A program made the translations under genes and the position numbers. The notes below the pieces were generated by a model. That model saw only the letters and a list, made by a program, of their open reading frames with translations, was not told the DNA's origin and ran no database searches. Source: Gemmatimonadales bacterium (GTDB lineage Bacteria; Gemmatimonadota; Gemmatimonadetes; Gemmatimonadales; GWC2-71-9). Taken from it: a DNA stretch of 33,917 nt. Within the stretch, counting starts at the first letter, position 1. The number at the start of each line of letters is the position of its first letter. The stretch covers positions 1 through 33,917 of the forward strand of contig JAICUF010000018.1 in the NCBI GenBank assembly GCA_025935995.1, in the 5' to 3' direction. This document shows, in pieces, positions 18,499 through 27,242 of the stretch.

Positions 18499-20045
18499 AC
18501 CGACGGGCGCGCGGCGCGCCGGTGGTGCTCATCGTCCTCGACGGCTGGGGCTACCGCCCCGAGCGCGAGGGCAACGCGATCGAGCTCGGCCGCACTCCGG
18601 TCTGGCACCGCCTGTGGGAGTCGCACCCGCGCACGCTGCTCGAGGCCAGCGGTCTCGCCGTCGGCCTGCCCGAGGGACAGATGGGCAACAGCGAGGTGGG
18701 ACACCTCAACCTCGGCGCGGGCCGCGTGGTGCCGCAGGATCTCGTCCGCATCTCCGAGAGCATCCGCACCGGCGAGTTCTTCGGGCTCGCACCGTTCCGG
18801 GAGCTGGGCCGGCATCTCCGGAGCACCGGCGGCACGCTGCACCTGATGGGGCTGCTCGGCCCCGGCGGCGTGCACGCGATCGACCGCCACCTGCTCGCGT
18901 GCGTGGAGCTCGGCGTCCGGCTGGATGTCCCCCGCATCGCGGTGCAGGGATTCCTCGACGGCCGCGACGCCGCGCCGACGCTCGGCGCCGGCGTGGTGCG
19001 CACCCTCCTCGCGGATCTCGAGCGCATCGCGGGCGGGCGGGCGGTGCTCGCGTCGCTCATCGGCCGCTACTACGCCATGGATCGCGACCGCCGCTGGGAG
19101 CGGACGAAGCTCGCGTACGAGGCGCTGGTGCACGGCACCGGCACCCGCGCCACCGATCCGGTTCAGGCGGTGCTCGACTGCTACGCGCGGGGGGAGACCG
19201 ACGAGTTCATCCGGCCGCTCGTGATCGAGCGCGACGGTGCACCCGTCGCGCCCCTCCGGGACGGCGACGCCGTCCTCTGCTTCAACTATCGCAGCGACCG
19301 CATGCGGCAGATCGTCCGTGCGCTCTTCGTGCCGGGGTTCGACGGCTTCGATGTGTCGGATCGTCCCGCGCTCGAGGGTGTGACGATGACGCAGTACGAC
19401 CGGACCTTCGACCTCCCGCAGGCCTTCCCGCCCTTCAGCATGGCGCGCATCGTGGCCGAAGTCCTGGCCCAGCACGGGCGCACCCAGCTCCGGACGGCCG
19501 AGACGGAGAAGTATCCGCACGTGACGTACTTCTTCAACGGCGGCTACGAGCCGCCGTACGCGGGGGAGGATCGCCGCCTCGTCCCCTCGCAGAAGGTGGC
19601 GACCTACGACCTGGCGCCCGAGATGAGCGCCGACGGCATCACCGACACCCTCTGCGGAGCCCTCGCGGCCGGCGATCACGATTTCATCCTCTGCAACTTC
19701 GCCAACGCGGACATGGTGGGGCACACCGGCGTGCTGCCGGCGGTGGTGTCCGCCGTCGAGACGGTGGACCGCTGTCTCGAGCGCATCCTGGTGAGCGCGG
19801 AGGCGGTCGATGCACGTCTCCTGATCACGGCCGACCACGGCAACTGCGAGCTCATGATCGACCCGGCCACCGGCGGCGTGCACACCGCGCACACCACCAA
19901 TCCGGTGCCCCTGGTGGCGGTGCGGACCGGCGCCGCCCGGCTCCGCACGGGCGGGTCGCTCCGCGACGTCGGCCCCACGGTGCTCCGTCTCCTCGATCTC
20001 GAGCCGCCGGCCGAGATGACCGGCCGCGACCTGCGCGAATGCTGA
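18492..20045 (+). CDS. gpmI: 2,3-bisphosphoglycerate-independent phosphoglycerate mutase
   Basis: VLIVLDGWGYRPEREGNAIELGRTPVWHRL, GQMGNSEVGHLNLGAGR, ADHGNCELMIDPATGGVHTAHTTNPVPLV. Confidence 0.97.
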   Translation: MSNRRARGAPVVLIVLDGWGYRPEREGNAIELGRTPVWHRLWESHPRTLLEASGLAVGLPEGQMGNSEVGHLNLGAGRVVPQDLVRISESIRTGEFFGLAPFRELGRHLRSTGGTLHLMGLLGPGGVHAIDRHLLACVELGVRLDVPRIAVQGFLDGRDAAPTLGAGVVRTLLADLERIAGGRAVLASLIGRYYAMDRDRRWERTKLAYEALVHGTGTRATDPVQAVLDCYARGETDEFIRPLVIERDGAPVAPLRDGDAVLCFNYRSDRMRQIVRALFVPGFDGFDVSDRPALEGVTMTQYDRTFDLPQAFPPFSMARIVAEVLAQHGRTQLRTAETEKYPHVTYFFNGGYEPPYAGEDRRLVPSQKVATYDLAPEMSADGITDTLCGALAAGDHDFILCNFANADMVGHTGVLPAVVSAVETVDRCLERILVSAEAVDARLLITADHGNCELMIDPATGGVHTAHTTNPVPLVAVRTGAARLRTGGSLRDVGPTVLRLLDLEPPAEMTGRDLREC

Positions 20046-20050
20046 GGCCC

Positions 20051-20767
20051 ATGCGAGTCCTTCCGCCACTGTTCATCGTCGCCGCGCTCGCCGTCACCCC
20101 CGCCGCCTCCGCGCAGGTCGGGTATCCGCCGAACCAGAGTCCCTATCGGGACATTCCGAAGGGCCACAGCGTCACCGCGGTGGTCGGGCGTCTGGCGGGG
20201 AGCGGCGGCCGCCTCGGGATCGGGCCGCAGGACGGCACCGTGTTCGGCCTCCGCTACGATGTGCGGACGGGCGGCACGGTGCAGTTCGGCCTCACCCTCG
20301 CGCAGGGGACGCTCCATCCGTTCCTGGTGGATCCGTTCGTGCAGGTGGTGCGCCGGAAGACCGGCCCCGTGGACCAGCAGGTTCGCTTCGCCGACATCTC
20401 GATCCAGCTCAACGTGACCGGCGGCAAGATGTGGCACCGCCTGGCGCCCTACACGGGCGTGACCGGCGGCGTGGCCTTCTCCGACGACATTCCGGCCGAC
20501 ACGAGCGGGTTCAACTTCGGCAACAAGTTCTACTTTGCCCCCCAGGTCGGCACGCGCCTCTTCCTCACCCGCCGGCTGCATCTCCGGGCCGACGTCCGGG
20601 CCGTCTTCTGGAAGCTCAACTACCCGCTCGTCTTCACGCAGGAGCCGCCGCTCGATCCCGGCACGCCGCCGGACGACTCCCACGCGGTGATCACCGACGC
20701 GCGGCTCAGCGAATGGACGCTCACGCCATGGTTCCAGGTCGGCCTGGGCTACTCCTTCTCGCTCTGA
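20051..20767 (+). CDS. Secreted/outer-membrane protein, beta-barrel-like
   Basis: Signal peptide MRVLPPLFIVAALAVTPAASAQ; terminal aromatic strand FQVGLGYSFSL. Confidence 0.75.
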   Translation: MRVLPPLFIVAALAVTPAASAQVGYPPNQSPYRDIPKGHSVTAVVGRLAGSGGRLGIGPQDGTVFGLRYDVRTGGTVQFGLTLAQGTLHPFLVDPFVQVVRRKTGPVDQQVRFADISIQLNVTGGKMWHRLAPYTGVTGGVAFSDDIPADTSGFNFGNKFYFAPQVGTRLFLTRRLHLRADVRAVFWKLNYPLVFTQEPPLDPGTPPDDSHAVITDARLSEWTLTPWFQVGLGYSFSL

Positions 20768-20774
20768 CGCCGCG

Positions 20775-21518
20775 GTGACCGGCAAGCGGGGCGGCGCGAT
20801 GTCGGAGAGCGCCGCCGTCGAGGAGGTGCCGGTCTGGCTGCAGGTGAACGGACACGACGCCGTCACCTGGATGTGTACGCCCGAGCTGCTGGAGGAGCTC
20901 GCCGTCGGCTGGCTGCACGGCGAGGGCTACGTGGACCGCGCCGACCAGGTGCGGCTCCGGCCCTGCGCCACCGATCTCGGCTTCTGGGCCGAGGTGCCGC
21001 CGGACCGCGCCGCCGCGGTGGCGGCCGAGCGACGCCGGCCGGTGCTCGCCTCGGGCTGCGGCGCCGTGTCGACCTACCTGGCCGATCCCGCCGCCATCGC
21101 CCCGGCCCCGCGCCGCGGCACCCCCCCGCCGGTCGAGACGATGCGCGCGCTGTTCAAGGCCCTCTTCGCACGCGGCCTCCGCTACCGGGATACCGGGGGG
21201 ATCCACGCCGCGGCCCTCACCGACACCAGCGAGCTGGTCTCCCACGCGGAGGACATCGGCCGCCACAACGCGGTGGACAAGGCGATCGGCATCGCGCTGC
21301 TGGCCGGCCGCCGCCCCGCCGGGCTCGGACTCCTCGTCACCGGACGGATCTCGGCGGAGCTCGCGTTCAAGGCGGCGCGAGCCGGCGTCGTCTGGGTCGC
21401 GACGCCGTCGGTTCCCTCGACGCTCGCGGTCGAGATCGCGCGGCGCACCGGCATGATCCTCGTCGGCCGCGCGGTCAGCGGGCAGCCGCAGCCGCACCCC
21501 GCCGATGCCGCCGACTGA
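20775..21518 (+). CDS. fdhD: FdhD-family formate dehydrogenase accessory sulfurtransferase (single-Cys variant)
   Basis: TWMCTPELLEELAVGWLHGEGY, LASGCGAVS, TGGIHAAALTDTSELVSHAEDIGRHNAVDKAIG, LLVTGRISAELAFKAARAGV. Confidence 0.87.
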   Translation: MTGKRGGAMSESAAVEEVPVWLQVNGHDAVTWMCTPELLEELAVGWLHGEGYVDRADQVRLRPCATDLGFWAEVPPDRAAAVAAERRRPVLASGCGAVSTYLADPAAIAPAPRRGTPPPVETMRALFKALFARGLRYRDTGGIHAAALTDTSELVSHAEDIGRHNAVDKAIGIALLAGRRPAGLGLLVTGRISAELAFKAARAGVVWVATPSVPSTLAVEIARRTGMILVGRAVSGQPQPHPADAAD

Positions 21519-21918
21519 TCCTGAAATTCGCGACATCCTCCGCCGCGCGCGCCGGATTGCGGTCGTCGGCCTGGGGCGGAAGCCGGCGCGCCCCGCCTGG
21601 GGCGTCGCGGCGTATCTTCAGCGGGCGGGATACGTGATCGTGCCGGTGCATCCGATCGCCGACATTGCGCTGGGCGAGCCGGTGCGGCGCACGCTCGCCG
21701 ACGCCGCCGCCGACGGACCGGTGGATATCGTGAACGTGTTCCGCCGCTCCGACGCGATCCCGGAGCTCGTCGCGCCCTGTGTGGCGATCCGGCCGCTGCT
21801 CGTCTGGCTTCAGGAAGGTGTCCGCCACGACGAATCCGCCCACCAGCTCGAGGCCGCCGGTATCCCGGTGGTACAGGACCGCTGCCTGGCGGTGGAACAT
21901 CATCTTCTGGGGGTCTGA
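21505..21918 (+). CDS. CoA-binding (Rossmann) domain protein, YccU family
   Basis: ILRRARRIAVVGLGRKPARPAWGVAAYLQRAGYVIVPVHP, VWLQEGVRHDESAHQLEAAGIPVVQDRCLAVEH. Confidence 0.9.
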   Translation: MPPTDPEIRDILRRARRIAVVGLGRKPARPAWGVAAYLQRAGYVIVPVHPIADIALGEPVRRTLADAAADGPVDIVNVFRRSDAIPELVAPCVAIRPLLVWLQEGVRHDESAHQLEAAGIPVVQDRCLAVEHHLLGV

Positions 21919-22721
21919 TGCGCTCCATTCTGGCGGTCATCTCGGCGGCAACGGCGTTCGGGCTCATCGGTCGCGAGGCCGAAGCGCAGACGCGGGATCA
22001 GGCGCGCATCGCATTCACCGTGATGGGCGGGTACGTCCTCCCCAAGGATCTCTGGACCGTGGATCGCCAGCCGGTCGCCGATGCGCCCCTTCCGTCGGAC
22101 ACGTTCAGGCTCGGCCGCCGCATCCGCCCGACCGTCACCTTCGGCTTCTCCGGCAGCTACTTTCCGAACAATCACCTGGGCTACGTCGGGGAGGCATACC
22201 TGATCGGCCTGGGCTTCGAGGACAGCTGCACGCTCGCCTTCGCGTCCGGGTCCACGCGAAACAGCCAGGCGTGCGCGTCGATCGACCAGAGCGAGAAGGC
22301 GGCCACCGCCGTCGCGCTCAACGCGGGCCTCATCTATCGCGTGGCGAGCCGCGGGGTGATCTCACCCTATGTCCGGATCGGGGGTGGCTTCCTCGTCACC
22401 ACCCAGAGCTCCATCCGCATGCTCGGGCAGTTTCCGAGCACGTCCACCGGTGAGCTGGTGGACGCGGTGGTCTATCCCGACAATCACGATTCCCGCATCA
22501 GTCCGACCGCGGTCGTCGGCCTCGGCTTCACCTCGGCAATCGGCCCGGGCTACCAGATCCGGTGGGAGATGCGCGACAACGTCGCCGCCGTCCGCGCCGT
22601 CACCGGCGCCACGGCGGAAGACGGGACGGCCCCGCCGACGGCGACGCGGTTCAAGCATCTCTTCAGCTTCAACCTGGGATTCGACGTCGTCCTCGAGCGG
22701 AAGCGGGGCCGGCGCTATTAG
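21918..22721 (+). CDS. Outer-membrane beta-barrel-like protein
   Basis: Signal peptide MRSILAVISAATAFGLIGREAEAQ; beta-rich; TGATG junction with the preceding gene. Confidence 0.75.
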   Translation: MRSILAVISAATAFGLIGREAEAQTRDQARIAFTVMGGYVLPKDLWTVDRQPVADAPLPSDTFRLGRRIRPTVTFGFSGSYFPNNHLGYVGEAYLIGLGFEDSCTLAFASGSTRNSQACASIDQSEKAATAVALNAGLIYRVASRGVISPYVRIGGGFLVTTQSSIRMLGQFPSTSTGELVDAVVYPDNHDSRISPTAVVGLGFTSAIGPGYQIRWEMRDNVAAVRAVTGATAEDGTAPPTATRFKHLFSFNLGFDVVLERKRGRRY

Positions 22722-23367
22722 CGCCGTTGCCGGCGCCGTGCTGGCCGGCGGCGGCGCCACCCGGTTCGGCGGCGGGCCCAAGGGACTCGCCACGGTCGGT
22801 GGCGTGCGGATCCTCGACCGGCTGGCCGCGATCCTCGGCGACGCGCTCGACACGCCGCCGCTCCTGGTCGCGAACGATCGGGACGCACCGGCCTGGCGCA
22901 CCGATCTCCGCGCCGTCCCCGACACGCGGCCCGGCCTCGGCGCCCTCGGCGGGATCTACACGGCCGTGGTCGAGGCTCCGGCTCCGGTCGTCTGCATTGC
23001 CTGGGACATGCCGTTCGTCACGCCGCCGCTCATTCAGGCACTCGCCGCGGGGCTCGCCGAGGCCGACGTCTGCGTTCCGGCGAGCGACGGCCGGCGCGGT
23101 GTCGAACCGCTCTGCGCCGCCTACGGCCCCGCCTGCCGTCCCGCGATCGAGCGGGCGCTCGACCGGGGCGACCTCCGCGCCATCGGCTTCCACCCGGAGG
23201 TCCGTGTGCGCATACTCCCTCTCGACGCCGTGCGCGCCCTGGGCGAGCCGGCGCAGCTGTTCTTCAACGTGAATACGGTGGACGACCTCGCGGCGGCGGA
23301 GGCACTCTGGCGGACTCGCGCATCGTCTCGATCATCGGCCGGAAGAACACCGGAAAGACCACGCTGA
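22717..23367 (+). CDS. mobA: Molybdenum cofactor guanylyltransferase MobA-like (start uncertain: ATT 22717 or GTG 22738)
   Basis: AVLAGGGATRFGGGPKGLATVGG, GLGALGGIYTAV, IAWDMPFVTPPLI, FFNVNTVDDLAAAEAL. Confidence 0.85.
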   Translation: MSAVAGAVLAGGGATRFGGGPKGLATVGGVRILDRLAAILGDALDTPPLLVANDRDAPAWRTDLRAVPDTRPGLGALGGIYTAVVEAPAPVVCIAWDMPFVTPPLIQALAAGLAEADVCVPASDGRRGVEPLCAAYGPACRPAIERALDRGDLRAIGFHPEVRVRILPLDAVRALGEPAQLFFNVNTVDDLAAAEALWRTRASSRSSAGRTPERPR

Positions 23368-23840
23368 CCGTGGCGCTCGCGGGCGAGTTCCTCCGCCGCG
23401 GCCGCCGCGTCATGACGCTCAAGCACGGCCACCACCCCGCCGATGCCGACCGTGTCGGCAGCGACACCTGGCGGCACTTCCACGAGGGCCCGGCCGAGCG
23501 CACGCTCATCGCCGGGCCCGAGGTGCGCGTGCTCTATGAACGGACGCCCGACGACTACGATCCCGTCGGACTGGCGCGCCGCTACCTGGGCGGCGCCGAC
23601 ATCATCCTCGCCGAGGGATTCAGCCGGGCGCCGCTCCCGAAGGTGGAGGTCTTCCGGCGCGCGGTCGCGGCCGCGCCGATCCACGACGACGATGGACAGG
23701 ACCGAAGCCGCTGGCTCGCCGTCGTCACCGACGACGAGGATCTCCGCGCCGAGTGCCCCGTGCTCCGCTTCCGCGACACGATGTGGCTCCAGCTCCTGGC
23801 CAACCTCGCCTGGGACGGCGCCCTGATCCTCCCGGCGTGA
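23307..23840 (+). CDS. mobB: Molybdopterin-guanine dinucleotide biosynthesis protein MobB-like P-loop GTPase (putative CTG start)
   Basis: In-frame IVSIIGRKNTGKTTLTVALAGEFLRRGRRVMTLKHGHH; the first GTG is 23370, downstream of the P-loop; GGAGG at 23298-23302. Confidence 0.82.
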   Translation: MADSRIVSIIGRKNTGKTTLTVALAGEFLRRGRRVMTLKHGHHPADADRVGSDTWRHFHEGPAERTLIAGPEVRVLYERTPDDYDPVGLARRYLGGADIILAEGFSRAPLPKVEVFRRAVAAAPIHDDDGQDRSRWLAVVTDDEDLRAECPVLRFRDTMWLQLLANLAWDGALILPA

Positions 23841-25090
23841 CGGGGCCGCTCTCCGCGCGCGAGGCCGCGCTCCGGATCCTCGCCGACGTCCGCCGCCAGC
23901 CGCCGCTCCGGGTCCCGCTCGACGACGCACTGGGCAGCATCCTCGCCGACGACGTCACGAGTCCCCTCGACATTCCCGCCTGGACCAACTCCGCAATGGA
24001 CGGCTACGCCACGCGCGCCGCCGACGTGCGCGGCGCGTCGGCGGACCGGCCGGTGCGCCTCACCGTGGTCGAGACCATCGCCGCGGGCGCCGTTCCGGCG
24101 CGCGCGATCGGGGCCGGCGAGTGCGCGCGCATCTTCACCGGCGCGCCGCTCCCCGAGGGCGCGGACACGGTCGTGCGGCAGGAGGACACCGACGGGGGTG
24201 CCGCCACCGTCAGCATCCTGAACGACCGGGACGCCGGCGTGAACTTCCGCCGCGCCGGCGAGGACATTCGCCGGGGGACCGTGGCGCTCGCGGCCGGCAC
24301 GCCCCTCGCCGCTGCGCATCTCGGTGTCCTCGCCTCCCTCGCCGTGGCGCACCCGCTCGTGCACCGCCGGCCGAGCGTGGCCATCCTCGGGAGCGGCGAC
24401 GAGATCGTGGACGTGGACCAGCCCGACGAGATCCTCTCCGGACGGAAGACGGCGAGCAGCAACACCCACACGCTGCTCGCTCTCGTGCGCGAGGCGGGAG
24501 GCCGGCCGGACAACCTCGGCATCGCGCGCGACACGCGCGAGAGCCTGCGCGAGCATTTCGTGCGCGCGGCGGAGGCCGATCTCGTCGTCACCACCGCCGG
24601 GATCAGCGTGGGCGAGCACGACCACGTGCGCGCGGTCCTCGACGAGCTGGGCGCGGAGCAGCGCTTCTGGAAGCTCCGCATGCGGCCCGGCGCGCCGGTC
24701 GGCTTCGGGCTCATCCACGGCGTGCCGTGGATCGGACTCCCGGGCAACCCGGTGAGCACGATGGTGACGTTCGAGCTGTTCGTGCGGCCGGCGATCCGGG
24801 CGATGATGGGCCACACCCTGCCCTTCCGCCGGGCCGTCCGCGTCCGGCTCGCCGAGCCGGTGACGCTCCGCCCGAAGCTGCAGCACTTCCTCCGGGCCGT
24901 CGTCCGCGACGGCCCCGCCGGCGCGGAGGCGCGGCTCACCGGGCCGCAGGGCTCGGGCATCCTGACATCGATGGTCCGGGCCAACGCGCTGCTCATCATT
25001 CCCGAAGGTCAGTTCGAGACCCCGGCCGGCGCGGAGGCGCTCGCCATCGTGCTCGACGACCCCCGCCACCAGTCCGAACCGCCCTTCTGA
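23837..25090 (+). CDS. moeA: Molybdopterin molybdotransferase
   Basis: DIPAWTNSAMDGYATRA, IFTGAPLPEGADTVVRQEDT, TTAGISVGEHDHV, WIGLPGNPVSTMVTFELF; GTGA overlap with mobB. Confidence 0.95.
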   Translation: MTGPLSAREAALRILADVRRQPPLRVPLDDALGSILADDVTSPLDIPAWTNSAMDGYATRAADVRGASADRPVRLTVVETIAAGAVPARAIGAGECARIFTGAPLPEGADTVVRQEDTDGGAATVSILNDRDAGVNFRRAGEDIRRGTVALAAGTPLAAAHLGVLASLAVAHPLVHRRPSVAILGSGDEIVDVDQPDEILSGRKTASSNTHTLLALVREAGGRPDNLGIARDTRESLREHFVRAAEADLVVTTAGISVGEHDHVRAVLDELGAEQRFWKLRMRPGAPVGFGLIHGVPWIGLPGNPVSTMVTFELFVRPAIRAMMGHTLPFRRAVRVRLAEPVTLRPKLQHFLRAVVRDGPAGAEARLTGPQGSGILTSMVRANALLIIPEGQFETPAGAEALAIVLDDPRHQSEPPF

Positions 25091-25100
25091 CCGCGGCATC

Positions 25101-25114
25101 GTGACGCGCGTCAC
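25101..25114. promoter_or_regulatory. Perfect 14-bp palindrome GTGACGCGCGTCAC, CRP/FNR-like GTGA-N6-TCAC operator candidate
   Basis: Direct reading; lies in the moeA / DUF4956 intergenic region upstream of a TATCAT -10-like box (25138-25143). Confidence 0.5.
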
Positions 25115-25230
25115 GTTCACGGGTCACAGACAGTCGGTATCATCGCGGTCATATTGGCTGGCGATACCGGCTGAACGCGCCAACCCCTTGTCCAGTTTGC
25201 ACATCTCCCGTGCACGGAGAGGCCTCGACG

Positions 25231-26337
25231 ATGCCCTTCTTCTCGAAGATGATGGACCTGGCCACCGGCGGATCGGAATCGCCGGTCCGGCGGCTCCTGG
25301 TCTACTACGTCTTCATCGTGGCCATCACGGTCGGCCTCCTGTACATCTTTCCGGCCGCGAACCTCCTGTTCTCCGGCGAGCGGCTGACCGACGCGGGCGG
25401 CCCGCAGGTGCTGACCGACGGGCTGCATCGCGGCGCGGCGAGCATCGGCATCGTGGACGCGAGCACCCTGCCGCCCCGGCTCTACATGGTCGTCACGGCG
25501 TTCGCCGTGATGCTCGGGACACTGGTGCTCATGCTCCCCGTCTCGTGGGTCTACATGGCCACGCGACGCAGCACGGGCTACGTCCAGTCCATCGTGCACA
25601 CGATGCTGATCCTGCCGATCGTGGTGGCGGGGATCGTGCTCATCGTGCGGAACAGCCTGGCGCTCGCCTTCAGCCTCGCGGGCATCGTGGCCGGCGTGCG
25701 CTTCCGGGCCAACCTCAAGGACAATCGCGACACCGTCTTCATCTTCCTCGCGATCGGCGTCGGGCTTGCCGCCGGGGTGCAGGCACTCACGGTCGCCGCC
25801 ATTCTCTCGCTCGTCTTCAACTTCACGATTCTCATCGTCTGGCGGACCGACTTCGGTCGGAGCCCGCTCGACCTGGCCCAGAAGGTCGAGTGGTCGGAGC
25901 CGCTGAGCGCGCTGGTGGACAGCAACGACGGGACGCCGCCGGTGCCCGATCGGGACCTCCTCCTCACCCTCACACCCGAGAAGGCCGACGCGCTCGCCGA
26001 CCGCTTCAACCGGGTCCGCAACATGCTCGCCGGCGACCGCGGGAAGAAGACGGGAAAGCCGCGCTACAACGCGGTCCTCTCGGTGAGCGCGAGCGATGCC
26101 GAAGCGGCGAAGAAGGCCGTCGAGCCGATCCTGCAGCAGACGACGAAGCGCTTCCGGCTGGACGACGTCACGGAGCAGGAAGGGAAGCCGAGCACCCTCT
26201 ACTACCTCGTGCGGCTCCGGAAGGAGCCGTCGCAGGACGACGTACTCCACGCCATCATGAGCGCGAGCAAGGACTGTGTGCTGGGCGCCGAGTTCGAGGT
26301 GGCCAAGGATCTGGAGAAGGAGAAGTCGCAGGTATGA
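25231..26337 (+). CDS. DUF4956-family membrane protein
   Basis: Four TM segments; NSLALAFSLAGIVAGVRFRANLKDNRDTVFIFLAIGVGLAAGVQALTVAAILSLVFNFTIL typical of DUF4956. Confidence 0.82.
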   Translation: MPFFSKMMDLATGGSESPVRRLLVYYVFIVAITVGLLYIFPAANLLFSGERLTDAGGPQVLTDGLHRGAASIGIVDASTLPPRLYMVVTAFAVMLGTLVLMLPVSWVYMATRRSTGYVQSIVHTMLILPIVVAGIVLIVRNSLALAFSLAGIVAGVRFRANLKDNRDTVFIFLAIGVGLAAGVQALTVAAILSLVFNFTILIVWRTDFGRSPLDLAQKVEWSEPLSALVDSNDGTPPVPDRDLLLTLTPEKADALADRFNRVRNMLAGDRGKKTGKPRYNAVLSVSASDAEAAKKAVEPILQQTTKRFRLDDVTEQEGKPSTLYYLVRLRKEPSQDDVLHAIMSASKDCVLGAEFEVAKDLEKEKSQV

Positions 26338-27242
26338 GGGCGGCCGCCGGTGCCGCCCTCGCGTTCGTCGTGATGGCCGCCTGTTCCCCGGGGGAGAGCG
26401 CCGCGGCCCGCCAAGCCGCGCTCGACGGTCGCGCGCGCGAGGTGCGGGCCCGGGCAGCGGGCGCGGACTCCGCCATGCGCGGCGGGAAGGTGAGCGACGA
26501 CCCCATCGCGCTCTGGATCCTGCCCTACCACTACGCCGAGATCTCGGCCCTCACCCTTGCGCCGGACGGCCGTCTCTTCGCCATGGGCGACGAGAACAGC
26601 GAGATCTGGCAGATCGACTGGCTGCGGGGCGTCGTGCTCGGACGGTTCACGGTCGGCGACCCCGCGATCCAGGCCGACTTCGAGGGCATGGTCGCCGTGG
26701 ACAGCGCGCTCTACCTCATGGACAGCAAGGGTCGCATCTACCGCACCGTGGTCGGCCCCGACGGCGGCACGGTGCCCTACGACGAGTTCGACGCGGGGCT
26801 CGGCAAGGAGTGCGAGTTCGAGGGGCTGAGCTACGATCCCGCGAGCTCGCTCCTCCTCCTCGGCTGCAAGCACGTCGGGAAGGGCGCGCCGCGGGATGCG
26901 CTCGTCATCTACCGGGTCTCGCCCGGCGCGCGCGCGACGGCCAGCACGCCGATCGTCGTGCCGCGCTCGGCGCTCAACGCCGCCGGCGGCCAGTGGCACG
27001 AGTTTTCGGTCTCGGAGCTCACGCGGGATCCCCGAACCGGCAACTTCCTCGTCATGGCCGCGCTGCAGCGCGCGCTGGTGGAGATCACGCCGTCGGGCCA
27101 GCTGGTCCGGGCGGGATCGATCCCCGGCCATCACCGGCAGCCCGAAGGCGCCGCCATCACGCCCGACGGCCGCCTGATCGTGGCCGACGAGGCCGCGGGC
27201 GACCGCCCGATCATCAGCGTCTATCCGTCAACAGGAATCTGA
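26334..27242 (+). CDS. Lipoprotein with SdiA-regulated / phytase-like beta-propeller
   Basis: Lipobox FVVMAAC; AEISALTLAPDGRLFAMGDENSEIWQIDW..., CEFEGLSYDPASSLLLLGCK; ATGA overlap with DUF4956. Confidence 0.82.
   Translation: MRAAAGAALAFVVMAACSPGESAAARQAALDGRAREVRARAAGADSAMRGGKVSDDPIALWILPYHYAEISALTLAPDGRLFAMGDENSEIWQIDWLRGVVLGRFTVGDPAIQADFEGMVAVDSALYLMDSKGRIYRTVVGPDGGTVPYDEFDAGLGKECEFEGLSYDPASSLLLLGCKHVGKGAPRDALVIYRVSPGARATASTPIVVPRSALNAAGGQWHEFSVSELTRDPRTGNFLVMAALQRALVEITPSGQLVRAGSIPGHHRQPEGAAITPDGRLIVADEAAGDRPIISVYPSTGI

Noticed and set aside
23340-23367. Programmed -1 frameshift joining MobA and MobB
   Set aside because: No convincing slippery heptamer or downstream structure spotted; a CTG start or sequence error is more economical, so kept only as an alternative.
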